A stretch of DNA of 10,263 bases from Pontimonas sp. (GTDB lineage Bacteria > Actinomycetota > Actinomycetes > Actinomycetales > Microbacteriaceae). The DNA lies in contig JAFMKX010000001.1 of assembly GCA_017852615.1 (NCBI GenBank), positions 1-10,263 on the forward strand, given 5' to 3'. Numbering within the stretch: position 1 is the stretch's first letter; the number at the start of each line of letters is the position of its first letter. A model generated the notes under the pieces. It did not search any database. It was not told the origin of the DNA and saw nothing but the letters and a program-made list of their open reading frames with translations. A program made the translations under genes and the position numbers. Shown here piece by piece: positions 1-6,520 of this stretch.

Positions 1-53
1 CGAACCTTCACGGCGCGACGCTCGGTCCACACTCCAGTTTGCTCGGGTGATTC

Positions 54-1058
54 TTATTGCTCGCGCAGAATGGCGCTGACATAGTCGTAGGGCCCGGTGA
101 GGGCTTTATCAAGCTCCACGGTGCTCAGAATCACTAACCATTCCCCAGGCCCTGTTTGCACGGCTCCCGGGTCTAGGTAGTTTCTGTCCGAGGATTCCAG
201 CAGAGGTTCGGGCGAAATGTCCCACACTTGCCCGTCACGGGAGCGCGCTAGGAAGATTTTTTGGGGCAAACGCTGGGGAGCAGGCGTTGTGGAAAGTAAG
301 GCAACCCAATCTCCGTCTTCTGCTCGCACGATGTAGGGGTCAACATATCCATCGCTGATCACAAAACCGTCGTTGGGGGTGAAGGTGAGCCCATCGCCTG
401 AGCTGGCAGTGCGCAACACTTCCCAGTTTTCGCCTTCGACTTCATCCACCCACATCATCATGATGGTGCCATCGGGGGCGACGTAGGTGTCGGGGACACC
501 CCAGGCCATTCCTGGTTTGTCTTGTCCAATCCCTGTGGGTTGCGCCGGGCTAAACGTCTTCAGGTCGCCCGAGGTGGCCACCATCACGGTCTTCTTCACG
601 CTGGAGGGGTCAATGGGCGTGGGTTCCATCGGCTTTCCGGGTTCCCCTGGTTCTCCCGGTGGGACATCAAAACTGACAAAGTACAGCAACCAAGAACCAT
701 CGGGGCGCTGAACCAGCGAATAATCACTTCCCATCGGAAGGGATATACCCGGATCTGGGGTAAATGTTGTCCCATCAGCGGAGCGATACACCTTGTCTTG
801 GCTCATCGTTGTCGCTAAAAGCAGGAAATCGCCATCGGCGGTGTCGATAATTTCGGGGGAGACCCCACCAATACCCAGGGACTCACCTAGCTCCAGGGTG
901 AACACGCTTGAATCGGAACCCTCTGCCACCGACTCCGTGGATTTACTTTCCGCGGGCTCGGCGGATTCCTGAACGGGTGTGGATGCGCAGGCGCTGATCA
1001 CCAGGCTCAGTGCTGCAAGTACTGCACCAGGCCCGCTGCGGCGGAACATGTTTTTCAC
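54..1058 (-). CDS. Secreted lipoprotein with a sialidase/GH43-like five-bladed beta-propeller
   Basis: Predicted extracytoplasmic lipoprotein; substrate unknown. Seen: an N-terminal basic stretch (FRRSG), a hydrophobic segment, then a lipobox ending I-S-A-C with the acylated Cys at about residue 24 from the GTG start, followed by a Ser/Glu-rich linker to about residue 52. The rest shows about five repeats of the form 'P-[DE]-x-x-x-x-x-D-G-x-[FW]-hydrophobic' (near residues 68, 112, 186, 239, 294), interleaved with Asp-box-like turns such as SADGTTF, SGDGLTF and SRDGQVW. This pattern is known from five-bladed glycosidase and sialidase propellers, but I cannot assign catalytic residues. A Pro/Gly-rich loop (PPGEPGEPGKP, about residue 133) interrupts blade 2. 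The start is uncertain: TTG at 1064, GTG at 1058 or ATG at 1049. I prefer GTG because a TAATGT box ends 7 nt before it and no Shine-Dalgarno is visible. It lies about 60 bases downstream of the exporter, so read-through is also possible. Confidence 0.8.
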   Translation of the reverse strand: MKNMFRRSGPGAVLAALSLVISACASTPVQESAEPAESKSTESVAEGSDSSVFTLELGESLGIGGVSPEIIDTADGDFLLLATTMSQDKVYRSADGTTFTPDPGISLPMGSDYSLVQRPDGSWLLYFVSFDVPPGEPGEPGKPMEPTPIDPSSVKKTVMVATSGDLKTFSPAQPTGIGQDKPGMAWGVPDTYVAPDGTIMMMWVDEVEGENWEVLRTASSGDGLTFTPNDGFVISDGYVDPYIVRAEDGDWVALLSTTPAPQRLPQKIFLARSRDGQVWDISPEPLLESSDRNYLDPGAVQTGPGEWLVILSTVELDKALTGPYDYVSAILREQ

Positions 1059-1065
1059 GAGCAAA

Positions 1066-1071
1066 ACATTA
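1066..1071 (-). promoter_or_regulatory. Possible -10 box (TAATGT) for a leaderless lipoprotein mRNA
   Basis: TAATGT on the minus strand ends 7 nt before the GTG at 1058, which would make that G the transcript start. No good -35 hexamer is visible, and a 6-bp GC-rich hairpin (1086-1100) lies where one would be expected. Confidence 0.3.
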
Positions 1072-1085
1072 GTACTGCTTCTGCG

Positions 1086-1100
1086 CCGGGGAAACCCCAG
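1086..1100 (-). terminator. Short GC hairpin between exporter and lipoprotein genes
   Basis: GGGG-AAA-CCCC at 1088-1098, with two more pairs (one of them G·U) on the minus-strand transcript, lies just after the exporter stop. There is no T-run, so it may be a weak terminator or only a local GC-rich hairpin. Confidence 0.25.
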
Positions 1101-1118
1101 GGCGAGTGAGACCGCTGG

Positions 1119-2807
1119 CTATCCCAGTGCAGCGAGACGTTCCTCGGCTGCTTCTTGAGAGGCGCTCTTATCCCGAAGCGGGATTTCCTTGATGAACCAG
1201 CTGATCGCAAAACCCACCACCAACACCACTGCCGCCCAGAAAAAGACGTCCAGGCTGGCTTCGACAAAGCCCATACGAAAAGGTGCCGTGAGGCGGTCAT
1301 CTGCGCCAATGAGGAAAGAGCTATCCGAGGTGAGTGCACCCTCAGCGCTCCCGGATTGCAACGAAGAGAGGAGGGCTTGGTTATTCGGATCAGCCAACAC
1401 AGCCGGGTCCTGGGTGGCGCTCGAGAGCTCGGACATCACAGTGGGGTTGGCAAAGGCCTCTGTCACGGTTTCTTCCAGGCGACTAAAGAGGATGGAGAGA
1501 AAGACTGCCACCCCTAGAGTGCCACCCATTTGGCGAAAGAAGGTGGCTGAGGAAGTGGCCACTCCAATATCCCGGGCTGGCACTGAGTTCTGGCTGGACA
1601 CCATCAGGGTCTGCATCAGTTGTCCCAAACCCAAGCCGACGATAACCATTCCTGCGGAGACCATCCACAAGGGTGTGGCGGCATCCAAAATGAGGAAGAA
1701 GTATCCATAGCCCAGCGTCAAAATCGCGGTACCCAGGTTCATAAAGATCTTGTACTTGCCTGTTCTGGAGGTGATTCGCCCCGACAGCGTCGTCGCCGTG
1801 GCCATGCCCACCACCATGGGTAGCATCAGCAGCCCCGATTGCGTCGGGGTGACGCCATAGGCAATCTGAAGAACCAAGGGCAAAATAATCATTCCGCCAA
1901 ACATCCCAATTCCCACGATAATCCCGAGAATTTGAGTAAGGGCGAAGGTGGAGTTGGTGAACAGAGTAAGTGGAATCAGGGCGGCCTCACCCATGGCGCG
2001 TTCGATGAAGATGAAGGCGGTGATACCGATCACACTCGTGGCGTAGTAGGCCATAGCGATGGGGGAGGTCCATCCCCACTCCCGGCCTTGCTCGGCGACA
2101 ATCAGCAGGGGAACAACGCCGAGGATGACCGTAACAGCGCCCCACCAGTCAATTTTTTGTGGCCTGGGGAAATGAGGAACGTGAAGAAACGTGACCACCA
2201 TGATCAAAGAAATGATGCCAATCGGCAGATTGATGAGGAACACCCAGCGCCAGCCATCAATCCACAAGATGCTATCGATGCCCGCAAACAAACCGCCTAC
2301 CAGTGGGCCGATGACGCTCGAGGTCCCAAAAACCGCAAGGAAATATCCCTGATACTTCGCCCGTTCTTTGGGCGAGACGATGTCAGCGACAATCGTGAGG
2401 GCTAGGGAAAACAACCCACCCGCACCTAATCCTTGAAGGCCTCGATAGGCCGCCAATTCATACATTGTTTGAGCAAATCCAGAGGTTACCGAACCCACCA
2501 CAAAGATGGAAATAGCAATCATAAACAGGGGTCGACGGCCAAAAATATCGCCCAATTTGCCATAAATGGGGGTGCTAATCGTGGAGGTAATCAGATACGC
2601 GGTGGTTGCCCATGCCTGCAGGGCCAAACCATCTAAGTCATCGGCGATGGTGCGCATGGCGGTTCCCACCACAGACTGATCCAACGCTGCTAAAAACATT
2701 CCCGACATCAGCCCCGCAAGCACCAGCATGATCTGGCGGTGGCTCATCACTCCCGTGGCTGCCGCTGCTTTGGCTCGATCGGTCCTAGATTCTTTAGCTT
2801 CTGACAC
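1119..2807 (-). CDS. DHA2-family (EmrB/QacA type) MFS drug exporter, 14 TM helices
   Basis: Predicted proton-driven efflux permease in the cytoplasmic membrane; substrate not readable from sequence. Length (562 aa) and hydropathy fit the 14-helix DHA2 family. Seen: family motif D1 in helix 1 (LDQSVVGTA, Asp43), motif A GKLGDIFGRR (83-92), motif B YRGLQGLGAGG with Arg122, and the antiporter motif C GTSSVIGPLVGG (161-172), followed by GWRWVFLINLPIG (185-197). A long soluble loop (about residues 445-500) precedes the last helix, and the cytoplasmic tail is charged. The GTG start at 2807 is supported by a GAGGGAG Shine-Dalgarno 4-7 nt upstream. A promoter and an 18-bp palindrome lie upstream, but no regulator gene is adjacent, although DHA2 exporters are often paired with a TetR or MarR gene. 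It may share transcription with the downstream lipoprotein gene. Confidence 0.92.
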   Translation of the reverse strand: MSEAKESRTDRAKAAAATGVMSHRQIMLVLAGLMSGMFLAALDQSVVGTAMRTIADDLDGLALQAWATTAYLITSTISTPIYGKLGDIFGRRPLFMIAISIFVVGSVTSGFAQTMYELAAYRGLQGLGAGGLFSLALTIVADIVSPKERAKYQGYFLAVFGTSSVIGPLVGGLFAGIDSILWIDGWRWVFLINLPIGIISLIMVVTFLHVPHFPRPQKIDWWGAVTVILGVVPLLIVAEQGREWGWTSPIAMAYYATSVIGITAFIFIERAMGEAALIPLTLFTNSTFALTQILGIIVGIGMFGGMIILPLVLQIAYGVTPTQSGLLMLPMVVGMATATTLSGRITSRTGKYKIFMNLGTAILTLGYGYFFLILDAATPLWMVSAGMVIVGLGLGQLMQTLMVSSQNSVPARDIGVATSSATFFRQMGGTLGVAVFLSILFSRLEETVTEAFANPTVMSELSSATQDPAVLADPNNQALLSSLQSGSAEGALTSDSSFLIGADDRLTAPFRMGFVEASLDVFFWAAVVLVVGFAISWFIKEIPLRDKSASQEAAEERLAALG

Positions 2808-2829
2808 GACTCTCCCTCGTTTAGCGCGC

Positions 2830-2858
2830 CTTATAGCTTCTGTGATGAATGCTATGAA
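2830..2858 (-). promoter_or_regulatory. Sigma-70-type promoter of the MFS exporter gene
   Basis: On the minus strand, TTCATA (2858-2853) is followed after exactly 17 bp by TATAAG (2835-2830), a 4/6 and 5/6 match to the -35 and -10 consensus. The predicted start near 2823 leaves a short leader containing the GAGGGAG ribosome binding site. Confidence 0.55.
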
Positions 2859-2873
2859 CCAGCTGGACGCTGT

Positions 2874-2891
2874 GGGTGAGGATCCTCACCC
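2874..2891. promoter_or_regulatory. Perfect 18-bp palindrome upstream of the exporter promoter (possible operator)
   Basis: GGGTGAGGATCCTCACCC is its own reverse complement with no spacer. It lies 15 bp upstream of the exporter -35 box and downstream of the TerC terminator hairpin. The absence of a loop and T-run argues against an intrinsic terminator. A dimeric regulator site is the simplest reading, but no regulator is encoded nearby. Confidence 0.45.
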
Positions 2892-2903
2892 GGTGAAACC
2901 CTC

Positions 2904-2935
2904 ATATCTTCCAACCCTCAGGGGAAGGAAGATAT
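2904..2935 (-). terminator. Stem-loop terminator of the TerC-family gene
   Basis: A perfect 9-bp inverted repeat (ATATCTTCC at 2904-2912, GGAAGATAT at 2927-2935) encloses a loop that contains a further CCC/GGG pairing. It starts 5 bases after the TerC stop codon. There is no strong T-run on either side, so termination is inferred from position and structure. Confidence 0.5.
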
Positions 2936-2939
2936 TCCC

Positions 2940-3971
2940 CTACGGGCGGGGACTCTTTTTCTTCTGGGGTGCTGGTGTCTCTGGGCGTTCCTCATGGCGC
3001 TCGCCTCGCACGCGTCCCGCATGGGCCACGGCGGTGGGGTCACGCCTGGATTTGATCAAACTAGCGATGACGGAAACGAGCAAGATCGCTCCAATGACCC
3101 ACAGGCTCAGGCCGGTCTCGATTTTGGGAACAATCGGCCACTCTTCGTGAGCGAAGAGCAGAATCAGCTTGACCCCAATAAATATCAAGATGAACGACAG
3201 GCCCAGGGAGAGATAAATCAGCTTGTCGAGCAAACCTTTCAAAATGAAATACAACGCTCGAAGGCCCAAGAGCGCAAAAGCATTCGCCGAAAAGACCAAG
3301 AACGGTTCTTGGGTGACTCCAAATGTTGCGGGGATGGAATCAAGGGCGAAGAGCAAGTCGGTGGACCCGATAGCAATCATGACCAAGAACATCGGGGTGG
3401 CAAGACGCTTACCATCGCGCTTGGTAAAAAGTTTGGTTCCGTCGTATTCCTCTGTGAAGGGAGTAATCCGTTTGACCTGTCGAACAAAGAAATTGTCGGA
3501 AGGGTCGGGGTCTTCGTCCCAGTGGCGCATGAGTCCAATCCCCGTCCAAATGAGGATGGCGCCAAAAATGACAAAGGTGAAGGCAAAGTAGGCCAAGGCG
3601 GCGGCGCCGATGGCGATAAATATGGCGCGCAGCACCAGAGCCAACAAAACACCCACCAACAACACTCGCTGTTGGTATTTCGAGGGAACCGCAAATTGGG
3701 TCAAGATAATCGCGAAGACAAAGACGTTGTCTACGCTCAGAGACTTCTCCACGAGGTAGGCGGCAAAGTATTCCGTGGTGTAGAGGGCGCCAGCATCAAA
3801 CCAGACCCACACGCCAAACAAAATTGCTACGGCGACATAAAAAATTGACCACCAGGCTGCCTCGCGGAATCCGACATCGTGTGGTTTGCGACTAAACGTC
3901 AACAGGTCTAGTGCCAGCAGCGCTGCAATCACGCCCAGCACTGTGGCCCATTCCACTAGCCCTACATCCAT
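2940..3971 (-). CDS. TerC/Alx-family integral membrane protein (probable metal, likely Mn2+, exporter)
   Basis: TerC-family proteins are polytopic membrane proteins; characterised members (Alx, MntP-like and YceF/YkoY types) export manganese, and some load metal onto secreted enzymes. Seen: the family signatures with acidic residues inside helices, VEKSLSVDN (about 74-82) and GSTDLLFALDSIPA (about 202-215), plus NAFALLGLRALYF (230-242), within about nine hydrophobic segments. The length (343 aa) is usual for actinobacterial TerC. The C-terminal tail (about 308-343) is highly charged and Pro/Lys-rich. The ATG start at 3971 has GGAG 5 nt upstream. The leader from the likely -10 box (4014-4019) is only about 35 nt, too short for the Mn-sensing yybP-ykoY riboswitch that controls some relatives. 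It appears monocistronic with a hairpin after its stop. No other tellurium-resistance genes are present, so a tellurite role is unlikely. Confidence 0.92.
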   Translation of the reverse strand: MDVGLVEWATVLGVIAALLALDLLTFSRKPHDVGFREAAWWSIFYVAVAILFGVWVWFDAGALYTTEYFAAYLVEKSLSVDNVFVFAIILTQFAVPSKYQQRVLLVGVLLALVLRAIFIAIGAAALAYFAFTFVIFGAILIWTGIGLMRHWDEDPDPSDNFFVRQVKRITPFTEEYDGTKLFTKRDGKRLATPMFLVMIAIGSTDLLFALDSIPATFGVTQEPFLVFSANAFALLGLRALYFILKGLLDKLIYLSLGLSFILIFIGVKLILLFAHEEWPIVPKIETGLSLWVIGAILLVSVIASLIKSRRDPTAVAHAGRVRGERHEERPETPAPQKKKSPRP

Positions 3972-4013
3972 GCCGACTCCTTAGCCCGCTGCCGGGACAC
4001 CCGCTGGTGGAAC

Positions 4014-4019
4014 AGTCTA
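4014..4019 (-). promoter_or_regulatory. Likely -10 box (TAGACT) of the TerC-family gene
   Basis: TAGACT on the minus strand would give a leader of about 35 nt carrying the GGAG ribosome binding site. No clear -35 is visible at the usual spacing, so this is tentative. Confidence 0.35.
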
Positions 4020-4069
4020 AAGTTTTTCTCTGTTAACTTGCCTCACCCTATCCACCGCGGGGGAGGCTT

Positions 4070-4075
4070 TAGGCT
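4070..4075 (+). promoter_or_regulatory. Likely -10 box (TAGGCT) for a leaderless small-protein mRNA
   Basis: TAGGCT ends exactly 6 nt before the ATG at 4082, so the A of the start codon would be the transcript start. A GGGAGG stretch at 4061-4066 is too far (15 nt) to act as a ribosome binding site. Confidence 0.4.
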
Positions 4076-4081
4076 TATGTC

Positions 4082-4198
4082 ATGACCAACCATGATGAGC
4101 GAAACGCGCAGCGATGGCGCATCATTGGCTGGATTATTGCCGCCCTGGCCTTTGTCGTGGTAGCTGGGCGTCAGATACTCGATCTCGTCACCGGGTGA
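4082..4198 (+). CDS. Small single-pass membrane protein (38 aa), function unknown
   Basis: A short frame of 38 codons. Seen: a polar, charged N-terminus (MTNHDERNAQRWR), one hydrophobic segment of about 18 residues (IIGWIIAALAFVVVAG, about 14-29), then a short RQILDLVTG tail. The positive residues before the helix suggest an N-in topology. Codon third positions are G/C-rich like the neighbouring genes, and a TAnnnT box at exactly leaderless spacing precedes the ATG. Both support a real gene, though the frame is short enough to arise by chance. It is divergent from the TerC gene and converges on the DUF1295 gene with only 5 bases between the two stops. I recognise no family and assign no function. 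Confidence 0.55.
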   Translation: MTNHDERNAQRWRIIGWIIAALAFVVVAGRQILDLVTG

Positions 4199-4203
4199 GC
4201 TAA

Positions 4204-5037
4204 TTACCCCGTTTGTTTGACAGGCTGCGTGTCGGCCCTGGGCACCCACGGAATGATGACGCTGGTGCGCTGCTGATATTCGCGATAGGCGGGGTACTTC
4301 GCCAACGTCAAGGATTCAGTAAACCTGGTGGAGCCGATAAAGAGGGCTGTGAGCAACAGCGGCCCCACCGCACTCCAGTGCACGAGGGAGCCGCTCACAA
4401 GAGCACCGAAACCCCAGATGACCCACCACTGTGATTGTTCAGCGAAAAAATTAGGGTGCCGGGAAAAACGGAACAATCCGGTGTCCAAGAAATCCTGTGC
4501 CGGCTTCGCGCCTGCCTCGCGGGCGTGGGCTTTGGCCTGATGAAAATTCCACTGTTGCTGGTCCGCCACCGTTTCCATAACCAGTAACCCGAGGAACAAG
4601 ATCGTCAACAGCAGCTGAAGAGGACCAAAGGCCTCACTGGGTGCTTCGAGTACCACCCAGGCTGGGACCGTGATCAGCCATACCAAGACGTTTTGAAAAA
4701 TGACGATGAAGAAAAGATTGAATACCTGGTATTGCCACGGTTTCATGGCCTCCTTGAGCACAGGCCAGCGATAATCTTCTCCCCCTCTTTGGTAACCGCC
4801 CTTACGCCAGAAGTTAAAGGTCAGACGAGCACCCCAGGCAGTAACCAGTACAAACATGACGTTGACCACGGGGTGAGTGAAACCCGCGGCGCCGGCAAAA
4901 ATGCCGAGATAGAAGATGGGGGCAATCGACCAGGAACGATCTACCCAGGACGAATTTCCGGTGATCAGGGAGGCCACCCAGGTGAACGCGCACACGGCGG
5001 CGCAGGCAAGAAAAGACAGCATGAGCGGATCGAACAT
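4204..5037 (-). CDS. DUF1295 (steroid 5-alpha-reductase-like) integral membrane protein
   Basis: Related to the steroid 5-alpha-reductase / isoprenylcysteine methyltransferase fold, in which the conserved C-terminal half binds a nucleotide cofactor in the membrane. Bacterial DUF1295 substrates are mostly unknown. Seen: about six hydrophobic segments; the family stretch ARLTFNFWRKGGYQRGGEDY (about 70-89); ADQQQWNFH (about 158-166); the hallmark FRFSRHPNFFAEQSQWW (about 189-205); and the terminal KYPAYREYQQRTS (about 247-259). Length (277 aa) is normal. Start choice: GTG at 5040 and ATG at 5037 are adjacent, and AAGGAG lies 5 or 8 nt upstream. I prefer the ATG for its spacing. It reads away from popT and converges with the small membrane protein gene, with no room for a separate terminator. 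Confidence 0.9.
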   Translation of the reverse strand: MFDPLMLSFLACAAVCAFTWVASLITGNSSWVDRSWSIAPIFYLGIFAGAAGFTHPVVNVMFVLVTAWGARLTFNFWRKGGYQRGGEDYRWPVLKEAMKPWQYQVFNLFFIVIFQNVLVWLITVPAWVVLEAPSEAFGPLQLLLTILFLGLLVMETVADQQQWNFHQAKAHAREAGAKPAQDFLDTGLFRFSRHPNFFAEQSQWWVIWGFGALVSGSLVHWSAVGPLLLTALFIGSTRFTESLTLAKYPAYREYQQRTSVIIPWVPRADTQPVKQTG

Positions 5038-5068
5038 CACGAAGACTCCTTTGTTTTCCGTGCTGACG

Positions 5069-5074
5069 ATAGTA
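5069..5074 (-). promoter_or_regulatory. Likely -10 box (TACTAT) of the DUF1295 gene
   Basis: TACTAT on the minus strand would place the transcript start near 5062, leaving about 25 nt of leader with the AAGGAG site. No matching -35 is visible. Confidence 0.35.
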
Positions 5075-5094
5075 GCGAGGATGGCGTGGCTCTT

Positions 5095-5115
5095 GCGCGC
5101 GGGACGCGCGCTTTT
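5095..5115 (+). terminator. GC-rich hairpin followed by TTTT in a divergent promoter region
   Basis: A 7-bp stem GCGCGCG (5095-5101), loop GGA, CGCGCGC (5105-5111), then TTTT. The form is that of a plus-strand intrinsic terminator, but no plus-strand gene ends near it. It lies between the divergent DUF1295 and popT genes, so it may block antisense read-through, attenuate a longer popT leader, or be a protein site. Confidence 0.4.
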
Positions 5116-5173
5116 GACCGGCCCTGGGATAGCCTCAAAGCGTTTTTAGTCAGACATATTCCAGGGAGAAGTA

Positions 5174-6073
5174 ATGCGGATTAAGGTTCTGCGCCTCCTC
5201 CTCGATGCCATCCGAGGCCTGCTCATTGGACTAGCGGAAATCGTGCCCGGTGTTTCGGGTGGAACGATTGCCTTGATCACCGGGGTCTACACCACCATGA
5301 TCGACGCGGCGTCCCATCTTGTGCAGGGCCTGCTCCAGGGTGTGAGGGGCCAAGGCTTGGCCATGATGAGTCTCTGGCGCAGGCAGCCATGGCACATAGT
5401 GCTGCCGGTGCTTATCGGCATGGCGATAGGTATTGTCGCGGGTGCGGCGCTCTTGGAGCCTGTGTTGGAGGGTTACCCGGTACACACCAGAGCAGTATTC
5501 GCTGGCCTGATCCTGGCCTCGCTGTGGATCCCACTGTCTCTGGTGGGCACGGCGTGGAGCGCGAGGCTCGTTCTGGTGGCGCTCGTTGCTGCTGCGGGGT
5601 CTTTTGTCTTCACCGGACTGCCAGCGCTTGCGGGGAACTCAGGCTCCTGGTGGCTGGTGGCGCCAGCGGCCGCTCTGGCTGTCTGCGCTTTGGTGTTACC
5701 CGGAGTTTCTGGCTCGTTTTTGCTCGTGATTTTGGGCATGTATGAACCGACGTTGGCGGCAGTGAACTCTCGTGATTTTGGCTACCTAGGGCTCTTTGTT
5801 CTGGGTGCGATCGTGGGGCTGGGCTTGTTCGTGCGGTTACTGCAATATGCCCTGACTCATCATCGGGTCGTGACCCTGGTCGTGATGACGGGACTCATGG
5901 CGGGTTCGCTGCGCGCACTCTGGCCATGGCAGGGTAGCGCCGGGCAATTGTGGCCGGTTCCAGCCGATTCGGCCTCAGTGTGGTGGGCTATGGCGGGGGG
6001 AGCGGCCCTGGTGTTTTCTCTCGTGGTCGCAGAAAAGTTTTGGCAACGTCGTGTTTACTCCCAGGCGCTATAG
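5174..6073 (+). CDS. popT: DUF368-family polyprenyl-phosphate transporter (PopT type)
   Basis: DUF368 proteins were identified as translocases that return undecaprenyl phosphate, the lipid carrier of peptidoglycan and envelope glycan synthesis, to the inner leaflet; this gene's role is inferred from that family. Seen: about eight hydrophobic segments and the two family signatures, EIVPGVSGGT (22-31) and LPGVSGSFLL (175-184). They are copies of one P-G-V-S-G motif and fit the two-fold inverted repeat expected of re-entrant-loop transporters. The length (299 aa) is typical. The ATG at 5174 has AGGGAG 5 nt upstream. An ArsC-like gene starts 29 bases after the stop with its own strong ribosome binding site, so the two are probably co-transcribed at least in part. 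I see no clear promoter in 5116-5173. Confidence 0.9.
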   Translation: MRIKVLRLLLDAIRGLLIGLAEIVPGVSGGTIALITGVYTTMIDAASHLVQGLLQGVRGQGLAMMSLWRRQPWHIVLPVLIGMAIGIVAGAALLEPVLEGYPVHTRAVFAGLILASLWIPLSLVGTAWSARLVLVALVAAAGSFVFTGLPALAGNSGSWWLVAPAAALAVCALVLPGVSGSFLLVILGMYEPTLAAVNSRDFGYLGLFVLGAIVGLGLFVRLLQYALTHHRVVTLVVMTGLMAGSLRALWPWQGSAGQLWPVPADSASVWWAMAGGAALVFSLVVAEKFWQRRVYSQAL

Positions 6074-6074
6074 T
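6069..6074 (+). promoter_or_regulatory. Possible internal -10 box (TATAGT) over the popT stop codon
   Basis: TATAGT (5/6 to consensus) overlaps the popT stop and would start a transcript near 6081 with a short leader containing AAGGAG for the downstream gene. No -35 at proper spacing is seen. Confidence 0.3.
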
Positions 6075-6102
6075 CTGCCCATCTCACAGTTAAGGAGCCC
6101 TC

Positions 6103-6504
6103 GTGGAAAAGCCCACCGTGTTGTTTGTGTGTGTTCATAACGCCGGCCGATCTCAAATGGCAGCGGGTTATCTCAGAGAGCTCGGCGGTGGCAACATCCG
6201 CGTGCTCTCGGCGGGTTCTGAGCCCGCGGAGATGATTAATCCCCAAGCGGTGGCCGTGATGGCCGAAGAGGGCATTGATATTGCCTCCTTTACCCCTGAG
6301 ATTCTGAGTGTGGATGCAGTCAAGGACAGTGACGTCGTGATCACTATGGGATGTGGTGATGCGTGCCCCATATTCCCCGGCAAGCGATACGAGGATTGGG
6401 AACTTACCGACCCCGCTGGCCAGGGAATCGACACTGTGCGAGAAATCAGAGACGACATCAAGGGCCGCATTGTGGCCCTGGTGGAAGAACTCTTGGGCTC
6501 TTAG
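6103..6504 (+). CDS. Arsenate reductase-like protein (low-molecular-weight phosphatase fold, probably mycothiol-linked)
   Basis: Predicted cytosolic enzyme of the ArsC/low-molecular-weight tyrosine phosphatase family. Seen: the P-loop VCVHNAGRS with nucleophile Cys10 and Arg16 (C-x5-R), a downstream GCGDACP with Cys84 and Cys88, and the acid-loop Asp103 in LTDPAGQG. Length (133 aa) matches ArsC. The P-loop and the GCGDxCP / YEDWEL-x-DPAGQG block resemble the actinobacterial enzymes that reduce arsenate through an arseno-mycothiol adduct; this assignment is by recognition, not a search. The GTG start at 6103 is set by AAGGAG 7 nt upstream. No ArsR, ArsB/Acr3 or other arsenic gene is adjacent, so a phosphatase or general detoxification role is possible. 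It follows popT closely and ends 29 bases before the dehydrogenase gene. Confidence 0.88.
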   Translation: MEKPTVLFVCVHNAGRSQMAAGYLRELGGGNIRVLSAGSEPAEMINPQAVAVMAEEGIDIASFTPEILSVDAVKDSDVVITMGCGDACPIFPGKRYEDWELTDPAGQGIDTVREIRDDIKGRIVALVEELLGS

Positions 6505-6520
6505 ATTCAGCCCCCTGACC

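Noticed and set aside
1..53. Tail of another gene at the left edge
   Set aside because: One plus-strand frame is open from the edge to a TGA at 48-50, but 15 codons with no recognisable motif cannot support a gene call; no hairpin is seen either.
1839..2405. Plus-strand open frame (188 codons) inside the exporter gene
   Set aside because: Asp/Asn/Gln/Gly-rich antisense image of transmembrane helices, with no domain; the exporter motifs are clear on the other strand.
2874..2891. The 18-bp palindrome as an intrinsic terminator
   Set aside because: No loop between the arms and no T-run on either side; the separate 9-bp stem-loop at 2904-2935 fits termination of the TerC gene better.
2994..3848. 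Long plus-strand open frame (284 codons) antisense to the TerC-family gene
   Set aside because: Its product is a run of charged and polar residues, the usual antisense image of a membrane protein, with no recognisable family; the minus-strand TerC motifs are unambiguous.
1119..3971. A tellurium-resistance or multidrug-resistance island
   Set aside because: The TerC-family and DHA2 exporter genes are ordinary chromosomal genes with separate promoter or terminator signals; there are no other ter genes, mobile elements or change in base composition by eye.
3972..4013. Possible Mn2+ riboswitch (yybP-ykoY) upstream of the TerC-family gene
   Set aside because: The likely leader is only about 35 nt and lacks the paired conserved loops, although it contains GC-rich repeats such as AGCGGG.
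4043..4249. Minus-strand 68-codon frame over the small membrane protein gene and the DUF1295 end
   Set aside because: It overlaps the DUF1295 C-terminal coding in another frame, has no visible ribosome binding site or domain, and competes with the better supported plus-strand small protein.
6103..6504. An arsenic-resistance operon
   Set aside because: Only the ArsC-like gene is present; no ArsR regulator or arsenite exporter is adjacent, and both neighbours belong to other families.
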